Assembly: GCA_020638175.1 (NCBI GenBank)
Contig: JACKJA010000002.1
Location: 682,001 to 746,000, forward strand
Reading direction: 5' to 3'
Source of the DNA: Rhodospirillales bacterium
GTDB taxonomy: Bacteria > Pseudomonadota > Alphaproteobacteria > Micavibrionales > Micavibrionaceae
DNA: 64,000 nt
Shown here: positions 33,005 to 40,309 of the stretch, one piece after another
Layout of the letters: each line of letters opens with the position of its first letter
Numbering within the stretch: position 1 is the first letter of the stretch
Translations under genes and position numbers: made by a program
The notes under the pieces: model-generated
Database searches by the model: none
Seen by the model: only the letters and a program-made list of their open reading frames with translations
What the model was told of the DNA's origin: nothing

Positions 33005-34321
33005 TCAGCTTTTATTGTATCTTTCATCAATAATAGCGCCGGATAACAGGGCGCCGTCCATATCGGCTCCGTCGAGAATCGCCCCGGTCAGGTCGGCGCG
33101 GCGCAGGTCGCAATCGATCAAAATGGCATAGGAAAGGTCAACGCCCATCATGATGACATCGCGTAAATCAGCGCCGCGCAGCACGGCATAGCGCATATTT
33201 GCGCCGCTGATATTAACGCGTTGCAGCCATGTGCTGCCGTCTTCGTTTGTAAATTGAAGCGGCGACATGTTGATCTCTGATAAATCGGCCCGCGCCAGAT
33301 GCGCGTCTTTCAGGGACGATCCTCTCAAATCAGCCCCTTTCAGGCGGCAATCACGCAGATCGGCGCGATCAAGCAGGGCACTTTGCATTTCGATGCCTTC
33401 CAGATGCTGACCCAGAAATTTGGCTTCAATGGCCTTGATAGCGGTCAGGGGATAAGTCGCCAGATCTTCGACATTGCGTAAATCATAGCCCGTCAGGTCC
33501 AGACGCTGGCCTTTGCGACCGGTACTGGCAATCCAGGCTGTGTGATCCTCCAGAAGTTCCGGCAGGGACCGGGCGATTTCTTCGAAATCGTGCCCGATAT
33601 TTTCATCCGTCAGGGCTTCGGTCAGGTTGGCCCCGCCTATTTCTGCGGCATCCAGAACCGTGCCGGTCATAATCGCATCATGAACATTGGCATTGGTCAG
33701 CGTCGCGCCGGTGAAGTTGGCGTCCGACAGGTTAGCCCCTTCAAAATTGACTCCGGTGAAATCGGCGTCCTTGACGATAACGCCGGTCAGGTCGGCATCT
33801 GAAAAATCCGCCGCCGCCGCCCGCGATCCCGACATATTGGTCTCGGAAAGATTGGCGCCGGTGAAAATGGTTTTGTGGAGGTTCTGGTCTTCGGGGCTGA
33901 CGCCTTCGCGTTTGCGGGCCTTTAAAAAACCATGGCGGTCCTTTTCCAGTACCCGTCCCTCGCGCAGGTCAGCCTGATCGAGATTAGCCCCCGACAGGTT
34001 AGCCCCGGCGACATAAGCGCCCCGGAAATCGGCGCGCATGAAGTTGGCGTTTTCCAGATTAGCTTGCCGCAGGTCGCAGGCAAAAAACGAAGTACCGGAA
34101 AAATTGCCGCCCGCCAGATTGGCTTTGACGAAGATAGAGCCGGTAAAATCGGCTTGGGAAAAATCGGTACCGGAAAAATTAAGGCCGGTCAGATCCTTGA
34201 ACTTCATGACGGCCCGCGCCCCGCCGCGCATGCCTTTCATAAACCGCTCATGCTTTTTAGCGGCTTCATCAAGCTCTTTTTGTGAGATTGTTTCCAGTTT
34301 GTTGTAAGAGGCCGGCGCCAT
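33005..34321 (-). CDS. pentapeptide-repeat protein
   Basis: 438 residues. Two blocks of A(D/N)LXX repeats, about 43-235 (for example GTDFSQADFTGSIFVKANLA) and 300-435 (SALLDRADLRDCRLKGADLR), should each form a right-handed quadrilateral beta-helix. They are separated by about 65 non-repeat residues (EEIARSLPELLEDHTAWIAS). The N-terminal 35 residues are probably helical. No signal peptide is visible. Some such proteins mimic DNA and bind gyrase, but most have unknown roles. It lies 32 bases upstream of mutL on the same strand. Confidence 0.88.
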   Translation of the reverse strand: MAPASYNKLETISQKELDEAAKKHERFMKGMRGGARAVMKFKDLTGLNFSGTDFSQADFTGSIFVKANLAGGNFSGTSFFACDLRQANLENANFMRADFRGAYVAGANLSGANLDQADLREGRVLEKDRHGFLKARKREGVSPEDQNLHKTIFTGANLSETNMSGSRAAAADFSDADLTGVIVKDADFTGVNFEGANLSDANFTGATLTNANVHDAIMTGTVLDAAEIGGANLTEALTDENIGHDFEEIARSLPELLEDHTAWIASTGRKGQRLDLTGYDLRNVEDLATYPLTAIKAIEAKFLGQHLEGIEMQSALLDRADLRDCRLKGADLRGSSLKDAHLARADLSEINMSPLQFTNEDGSTWLQRVNISGANMRYAVLRGADLRDVIMMGVDLSYAILIDCDLRRADLTGAILDGADMDGALLSGAIIDERYNKS

Positions 34322-34434
34322 AGCTATTACACAAAACTCCTTTTTGTGATTCTGTTCGATTCTGGCCGTGTCTGGGCGCGATTACAAGCCCAGTTTACCT
34401 TTAATAAGCCTAATATTTCGTGAAAACGTGCAAA

Positions 34435-36024
34435 TCAGGAATTATGCGTACGGATATAGTCGGTTAGACCGCCAGTTGTCTGGTCGTTGCCCGCGGCATG
34501 TTGTCCCTGCAAAGCGGCCAGCGTATTTTTTGCCAGGATTTTACCAAGTTCCACGCCCCATTGATCGAAACTGTTGATATCCCAGATAACGCCCTGCACG
34601 AACACCTTATGCTCATAAAGGGCGATTAACATGCCGAGATGAAAGGGGGTAAGCTCATCCATCAGCAAAGTGGTCGAGGGAATATTGCCGTCAAAAACCT
34701 TCTGGGGGTCGTTATCGGAGTGCTCCCGGTCGCGGCCCTGCATCAGGGCCTGTGCCTGTGCCAGCATATTGGCCAGCAAAATATCATGATGATTTTGATG
34801 AGGCGAGGGCGCCTTGGCCGGGGCAATAAAATCACACGGGATCAAGGCCGTTCCTTGATGGATCAGCTGGTAGAACGCATGCTGGCCGTTGGTGCCGGGT
34901 TCGCCGAACACGACCGGGCCGGTGGCGTAAGGGACGATTTCCCCGCTGCGTGTAACGTGTTTGCCGTTCGATTCCATGTCGAGCTGCTGTAAAAACGCCG
35001 GGAAACGGTGGAGGTGCTGGCTGTAAGGCAAAACGGCCATGCTTTCGGCATCCCAGAAATTCCGGTACCATATTCCCAAAAGCGCCATGATAACCGGCAT
35101 GTTGTGCTCCAGCGGTGCTTGCTGGAAATGCTGGTCCATTGCGTGGGCGCCGTCCAGAAGTTCGCGGAATTTATCAAACCCGATAGCACAGCAAATCGAC
35201 AGACCAATCGCGCTCCACAGGGAATAACGCCCGCCGACCCAGTCGCGGAACGGGAACATATTATCCGGCGTAATACCAAAGACTGTCACCGCTTCGCTGT
35301 TGGTTGACAGGGCGGCAAAATGCCGGGCGATGGCTTTTTCGTCTTTCAGCGCCGCCAGCAACCATGCCTTGGCCGTTTCGGCATTGGTCATGGTTTCCTG
35401 CGTTGTAAAAGTTTTGGAAGCGACAATGAATAATGTTGTTTCGGGATTGCAGTCACGCAATGTTTCAGAGATTTGTGCCCCGTCAACATTCGATACGAAA
35501 CGAACCGTTAATTCATTTGATGTATAAGATTTCAAGGTCTCGCATACCATCAGCGGCCCAAGGTCTGAGCCCCCGATCCCGATATTCACGACCGTTTCGA
35601 TTCGTTTCCCGGTATAGCCTTTCCATGCGCCGTTACGAACGGCGTCGCTGAAATCTCTCATGCGGCCGAAGATATCATGGACAAACGGCATGATATCTTC
35701 GCCATCGACTTCAAGACGATCGCCTGCCGGACGGCGCAGGGCGGTATGGAGAACGGCGCGGTTTTCGCTTTCGTTAATTTTATCACCGGCAAACATCCGG
35801 TCGCGCCAGCCTTCGACATCGCAGGCCCGCGCCAGTTTCGTCAGGTGCGCCATGGTGTCTTCCGTGATCCGGTGGCGGGAATAATCGAACAGCAAACCGC
35901 CATGCTTAAAGGAAAAGCGCCGGAACCGTGCCGGGTCGGCGGCAAAAAGATCCCGCATATGCACATTGTCCAGAGTACGGCGGTGGGCGCTCAGGGCCAC
36001 CCATTCAGGTTTGTCATTCAACAT
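34435..36024 (-). CDS. pgi: glucose-6-phosphate isomerase
   Basis: Pgi interconverts glucose-6-phosphate and fructose-6-phosphate. The 529 residues are typical of the bacterial long form. Visible are IGIGGSDLGPLMV (substrate phosphate loop), the family signature EPGTNGQHAFYQLIHQG and GVIWDINSFDQWGVELGK near the C-terminus with the catalytic Lys. ATG 36024 overlaps the end of the upstream M16 gene by 11 bases; a TTG five codons earlier is less likely. It is last in a three-gene unit. Confidence 0.96.
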   Translation of the reverse strand: MLNDKPEWVALSAHRRTLDNVHMRDLFAADPARFRRFSFKHGGLLFDYSRHRITEDTMAHLTKLARACDVEGWRDRMFAGDKINESENRAVLHTALRRPAGDRLEVDGEDIMPFVHDIFGRMRDFSDAVRNGAWKGYTGKRIETVVNIGIGGSDLGPLMVCETLKSYTSNELTVRFVSNVDGAQISETLRDCNPETTLFIVASKTFTTQETMTNAETAKAWLLAALKDEKAIARHFAALSTNSEAVTVFGITPDNMFPFRDWVGGRYSLWSAIGLSICCAIGFDKFRELLDGAHAMDQHFQQAPLEHNMPVIMALLGIWYRNFWDAESMAVLPYSQHLHRFPAFLQQLDMESNGKHVTRSGEIVPYATGPVVFGEPGTNGQHAFYQLIHQGTALIPCDFIAPAKAPSPHQNHHDILLANMLAQAQALMQGRDREHSDNDPQKVFDGNIPSTTLLMDELTPFHLGMLIALYEHKVFVQGVIWDINSFDQWGVELGKILAKNTLAALQGQHAAGNDQTTGGLTDYIRTHNS

Positions 36025-37372
36025 TGGGCAAGGTCTCAATGGTTTTTGTGGGGGTAATTCCTTCGGGCTGGCCGACCATCACAATGGTCAGGGCATCGGG
36101 GGTCAACAGGCGTTTGGACACGCGGGCGATATCCTCGATGGTGACGCCTTCAACCCGTTCGGCGTAATGATCCAGATAGTCAATCGGCAGATGGTCGGTC
36201 TGCAGGCTCAGCATCATTCCGGCAATCCGGTCGGTAGAGGACAAGGATAAAGGCATCGAGCCGACAAGATAAGATTGCGCGGCGGCCAGCTCTTCGGCGC
36301 TGACCGGCTGGTCTTTCATTTTTTGCCACTCAGCCTTGATAAGGGTCAGCATTTCCCCGGCGGTTTCATTTTTGGTCGAGGTCTGGGCGGTATAGGCTTT
36401 TAAGTAATCCAGCTCATAAAAACCGGTATGAATCCCGTAAGTCAGCCCGCGTTTCTCACGGATTTCTTCGGTCAGGCGAGAGCCAAATCCGCTGCCGCCC
36501 AAAATAAAGTCCATAATCTTGGCCGGGAAATAATCCGGATCGTCATGCCCGATACCCGGCTGGCTGATCTGGATGATGGTTTGCGGGATATCTTTTTTGT
36601 ACAGGGCAATCACGCCGGCGTTTTGAACCTCTGCGGACAGGTCCACAGTCTCGCGTTTGACGGCGGGAAGCGCACCGAACACATGGTCGAGAACCGCTTT
36701 CAGCTCATCCGCCGTAATATCGCCGGTTACCGCAATTTTAAGCCGCTCGCGGGTAAGCTGGTCTTTGGCAAATGCCCGCAAATCATCGGGGGTAATAGCC
36801 AGCAGCGTTGTCAGCGTCCCGCCGCTGTTCATGGCATAGGGATGTTCGGCAAAGGCGATATCGTTCATGATCCGGGCGGTAATCCAGTCCGGGTCGGAAA
36901 GCGACGAGCGAATACGGGTCAGATTGCTTTGCCGCATGCGCTCGACGGCGTCCGGATCAAAACGCGGCGCCGTTAACGCCTGCGTCAGCAAATCAAAAGC
37001 CAGATCCTTATGCCGGGTCAGGGTTTTTAACGATCCTGTAAAATCATCGCGGCCCGCTCCGAAACGCAGGGAAATGGAATGGTCGGTCAGGGCTTTTTGA
37101 AAAGCCTGTGAATCGTAATCGCCGGCACCCTCATCCAGCGTATTGGATAAAAGCTGCGCCAGCCCCTGCTTGTCTTCAGGATCATTGATCGAACCGGCTC
37201 CGGTAAAGGCGAATTTGACAGCAATCACCGGCAACGTGTGGTCCTCGACCAGCCACGCGGAAAGGCCTTTGTCGCTGGTAACTTCTTTAATGTCGAGAAA
37301 ACGCTCGGCGGCCTGCGCCGGCAACGCAAAGGCAAGAAACAGGAGGCAAAAAACCGGAAGGAAATGTTTCAT
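36014..37372 (-). CDS. M16-family peptidase-like subunit without zinc motif
   Basis: 452 residues with a signal peptide (about 1-21, LPVFCLLFLAFALPAQA). The fold segments match M16 peptidases (VKFAFTGAGSINDPEDKQGLAQLL and GLTYGIHTGFYELDYLKA, quoted in part), but the HXXEH site is replaced by GLAQLLSNTLDEG, so it cannot bind zinc in the usual way. It is probably the non-catalytic partner of the next gene, as in other paired M16 proteins that form a heterodimer in the periplasm. One base overlaps its upstream partner, and its 3' end overlaps pgi. Confidence 0.9.
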   Translation of the reverse strand: MKHFLPVFCLLFLAFALPAQAAERFLDIKEVTSDKGLSAWLVEDHTLPVIAVKFAFTGAGSINDPEDKQGLAQLLSNTLDEGAGDYDSQAFQKALTDHSISLRFGAGRDDFTGSLKTLTRHKDLAFDLLTQALTAPRFDPDAVERMRQSNLTRIRSSLSDPDWITARIMNDIAFAEHPYAMNSGGTLTTLLAITPDDLRAFAKDQLTRERLKIAVTGDITADELKAVLDHVFGALPAVKRETVDLSAEVQNAGVIALYKKDIPQTIIQISQPGIGHDDPDYFPAKIMDFILGGSGFGSRLTEEIREKRGLTYGIHTGFYELDYLKAYTAQTSTKNETAGEMLTLIKAEWQKMKDQPVSAEELAAAQSYLVGSMPLSLSSTDRIAGMMLSLQTDHLPIDYLDHYAERVEGVTIEDIARVSKRLLTPDALTIVMVGQPEGITPTKTIETLPNVE

Positions 37373-38721
37373 TATTCTTGTTCCTCTTTGGGCAGCATAT
37401 ATCCTGTCACGTAAGGGCGCATTTTAATATCGTCAGGGTCCAGAAAGGCTTGTGCGGCGCGCTGGATTTGTTCGGCGGTTACCGCTTCGATCTGGTCCGG
37501 CCAGGTTTCCACATCATCCAGCGTTTGCCCGGCGGCCAGCGCCCGCCCGACGACCATCGCCGGTCCGGCCAGTGAATCACGGGCATACACGGCGGCGTCC
37601 TTCATCCGGTCCTTGGCTTCGCGCAGCTCGGTTTCGGTAACGCCCGCCGTCACCAGAAGGCGTAACTGTTCATCAACCGCCGCGGCGACATCCTGCAGTG
37701 TCTTGCCGGGGGCCGGGGTTGCCTGCATCCATAAGCTGGCATCCTTGATGCTGTCCGGGTCATAAGACAAGCCGATAGAGGTGGCTACTTTCTGATCGAC
37801 GACCAGCACTTTGTACAGCCGGGTGGCCGCGCCGCCATCCATGATGTCTTGCAAAACTTCCAGAGTACGGGCTGTTTCCCGGTCCTGCGTCGCCGAGGGC
37901 AGGCGATAAATCCGGATCCATGCCGGTTGCCGGATCGCTTTGTCCTTCAATGTCAGAACGGGCAGCCCCGGCAGCGGCGGCACATCCGTCCAGTGGCGTT
38001 CAGGTACGTCACGCGCGGCCAGTTTGCCATAGGTGCGTTCGGCCATCGGCTTGAGCTCTGCCGCGGTAATATCGCCGGAAACCACGAGTATCGCGTTATT
38101 CGGCGCATACCACTGATCGTAAAACGCTTTGGCGTTTTCCCAGCTCAGCACATCGACTTCCTGTAGCCAACCCACAACCGGGTTGGCGTACGGGTGATTA
38201 ACGAACAGCGCCGCCCGTAACTGTTCGACAAAATAGCTCTGTGGTTCGTTTTCTGTGCGTTGGCGGCGTTCTTCAATCACGACTTGCAACTCGGATGCAA
38301 AATCATCGGGCGGCGGGTTCAGGTTGCGCATCCGGTCGGCTTCCATCGCCATGGCCGTTTCCAGATTTTCGACCGCGAGGGATTGAAAAAACGCCGTGTA
38401 ATCCTGTGATGTAAAGGCGTTGTCATTACCGCCCATCGCCCGTATCCGCTTGGAAAACTCGCCCGGCGGAATGGTATCGGTGCCCTTGAACATCATGTGT
38501 TCGAAAAAATGCGCCATGCCGGATTTTCCCGGCGGCTCGTCGGCGGCGCCGACCTTGTACCATACCATGTGGGTGACAACCGGTGCCCGGTGGTTTTCAA
38601 TCACCACGACCTGCATGCCGTTCTCCAGGAAAAACGTATCGGCATCAAACACCTTGTCCTGTGCGATCGCGGGGAGAGGGGCCAAGGCCAGTAAAAAAAA
38701 TAGAAAGGATAAAAATCGCAT
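37372..38721 (-). CDS. M16-family zinc peptidase
   Basis: 449 residues. The signal peptide (about 1-20, FFLLALAPLPAIA) directs it to the periplasm. The catalytic site HFFEH is at 71-75 (GMAHFFEHMMFKGT), and the distal zinc ligand is the Glu in VIEERRQRTENEPQ. Such enzymes cleave peptides in an enclosed chamber formed with a partner. It shares one base with the inactive partner downstream. The substrate is unknown. Confidence 0.93.
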   Translation of the reverse strand: MRFLSFLFFLLALAPLPAIAQDKVFDADTFFLENGMQVVVIENHRAPVVTHMVWYKVGAADEPPGKSGMAHFFEHMMFKGTDTIPPGEFSKRIRAMGGNDNAFTSQDYTAFFQSLAVENLETAMAMEADRMRNLNPPPDDFASELQVVIEERRQRTENEPQSYFVEQLRAALFVNHPYANPVVGWLQEVDVLSWENAKAFYDQWYAPNNAILVVSGDITAAELKPMAERTYGKLAARDVPERHWTDVPPLPGLPVLTLKDKAIRQPAWIRIYRLPSATQDRETARTLEVLQDIMDGGAATRLYKVLVVDQKVATSIGLSYDPDSIKDASLWMQATPAPGKTLQDVAAAVDEQLRLLVTAGVTETELREAKDRMKDAAVYARDSLAGPAMVVGRALAAGQTLDDVETWPDQIEAVTAEQIQRAAQAFLDPDDIKMRPYVTGYMLPKEEQE

Positions 38722-38825
38722 AAGAGCTTCCTTTGATTATTGTCCAGTAAAGTAAAGACAATCAGGAAAAGTTCAAACGAAAATTTATTGACATAACGTA
38801 ACGCTATTTGATAGGTTTGCGCATC

Positions 38826-39287
38826 ATGACGGACAAAGATGAAAAAAAATTAGAAGAAACAGTAATTGTTCTCGCGTTTACGGCGGCTGCACGTGGTGAA
38901 CTCGAAAGCGCTCTGAAAGACAAGACGTCTGATTTGCAGGTTCTTGACGTTAAGGCATGGGGTTCGGCTGATCTGCAAAAAATGGTCGAAGGGCACACAT
39001 TGGTTGTTCTCGATGGGTTGAACCGTGCGGGTGTATCGCGCGTTAGCCAGTTTGATCTGGTGGATCGTTTTTGTGCTTTGGGTAACCTGGATGGGAAAAT
39101 AGCGGCCTTATGCGTAACCGATGATCGGGGGCTTCAGCGCTACGTATCCGGGGTCAAAGATATGATCGAGGATCACATCACGGCCGTTGATTGTACGGAA
39201 AGCGGCACAAATATAGCCGAAGAAATTGTGCGCAAAGCAACCTTGATGCGACAGTTACAAGAACGTCTGCAGAATATGCCTAAATAA
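38826..39287 (+). CDS. hypothetical cytoplasmic protein
   Basis: 153 residues; no family recognised. It has an alternating hydrophobic-strand pattern (EETVIVLAFTAAARGELESA, HTLVVLDGLNRAG, KIAALCVTDDRG) suggesting an alpha/beta domain, and ends in a probable helix (VRKATLMRQLQERLQNMPK). TTGACA lies at 38788 with a weak -10 (GATAGG) 16 bases on, only about ten bases before ATG 38826, so the transcript could be nearly leaderless. It is the only + gene between the M16 pair and the DUF3035 lipoprotein gene. Confidence 0.65.
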   Translation: MTDKDEKKLEETVIVLAFTAAARGELESALKDKTSDLQVLDVKAWGSADLQKMVEGHTLVVLDGLNRAGVSRVSQFDLVDRFCALGNLDGKIAALCVTDDRGLQRYVSGVKDMIEDHITAVDCTESGTNIAEEIVRKATLMRQLQERLQNMPK

Positions 39288-39291
39288 AGGG

Positions 39292-39825
39292 TTATTCCTC
39301 GACCGTCGGCGTTGCGCCCTCGGTAACGGGTTTTCCTTTTTCTGCATTGGTTTTCAGGCGCTCGGCCTCGGCCGGGGCATCAACGACTTCCGCCGGGGGG
39401 GCTTCATCCTGATTTCCTAAAGTCCAGCCAAACAGGCGCTTGGCCACCGGTTTGTCTTTAGGCTCCAGCGCGGCGGTTTCCCGGTTAACGATGGTACGGA
39501 TATTCGGATCGGCAATGTCGGCGCCGGCTTTTTGCAGCAATAAATCCTCACCTTTCGCGGTGGCCTGCGGGGCGGTTTTTTGGGTGCCGCCAAACACAAC
39601 TTCACGGGCCTGTTCGTCGGTCGCGGTTTCTTGCGGGCGCGGCGCGCCGGGTTGCGGCGGGCGCAGGGCATAATCCGGCGGCATTTCCAGCGGCGCGCGT
39701 TTGACCACGGCAAATTCATCGGGCGATTGGCGGGTCAGGCCCAGCTCTTCCTTGGCCTTGCTACAGGCGCTCAGCGCCAGCACACAGCCTAGTGAAACAA
39801 CAGTCAGTTTAATTGTCTTGTTCAT
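39292..39825 (-). CDS. DUF3035 (BamF-like) lipoprotein
   Basis: 177 residues. The lipoprotein signal peptide ends with the lipobox LSAC (Cys about 21), so it should be lipidated and sorted to the outer membrane. The core SPDEFAVVKRAPLEMPPDYALR followed by PPQPGAPRPQ is the signature of the alphaproteobacterial DUF3035 family (given here as SPDEFAVVKRAPLEMPPDY). The family has been linked to the BAM complex; I treat that as likely. Its start overlaps the end of lspA, the enzyme that processes such lipoproteins, by 17 bases. Confidence 0.85.
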   Translation of the reverse strand: MNKTIKLTVVSLGCVLALSACSKAKEELGLTRQSPDEFAVVKRAPLEMPPDYALRPPQPGAPRPQETATDEQAREVVFGGTQKTAPQATAKGEDLLLQKAGADIADPNIRTIVNRETAALEPKDKPVAKRLFGWTLGNQDEAPPAEVVDAPAEAERLKTNAEKGKPVTEGATPTVEE

Positions 39826-40309
39826 TTGTCCGCGAATCCCTTCGTTTCGGTTCACAGAATAGACCATCAAAAACGATAAAAGCAATGCCTATGACAATCG
39901 CGCTGTCGGCAACGTTGAAAGCCGGGTAGTGCCACGTGCCGATATGAAAGTCCAGAAAATCGACAACAGCCCCGAAACGCAGGCGATCAATCACGTTTCC
40001 GACCGCCCCGCCGATCACCAGCCCGATCGCCAACGCCAGAAACCGGCTGTGCGTTCTAAACAGCCATATAGAAAACCCGGCGGCAATGACAAGGGACAGG
40101 GCCGAGAGAATATAAGGCCCCATATCGCCATGATTGGTGAACATCCCGAAACTGATTCCCTTGTTCCAGACAAGAACGAGGTTGAACACGGGGAGAATTT
40201 CAATCGGTTTTTGAGGGATCGAGCTAGCCAGCACAACCCATTTGCTCACCTGATCGGCGATCAGGATAACAAGGGCCGTCAGCAAACCGATCAGTTTAAC
40301 GTTCTTCAT
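39809..40309 (-). CDS. lspA: lipoprotein signal peptidase (signal peptidase II)
   Basis: LspA removes signal peptides from prolipoproteins in the inner membrane. The 166 residues have four hydrophobic segments, the GNVIDRLRFGAVVDF motif with one catalytic Asp and FNVADSAIVIG with the other. The last 15 residues are charged. It starts within the last four bases of ileS and overlaps the DUF3035 gene, completing the ribF-ileS-lspA type order seen in many proteobacteria. Confidence 0.95.
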   Translation of the reverse strand: MKNVKLIGLLTALVILIADQVSKWVVLASSIPQKPIEILPVFNLVLVWNKGISFGMFTNHGDMGPYILSALSLVIAAGFSIWLFRTHSRFLALAIGLVIGGAVGNVIDRLRFGAVVDFLDFHIGTWHYPAFNVADSAIVIGIAFIVFDGLFCEPKRRDSRTNEQDN

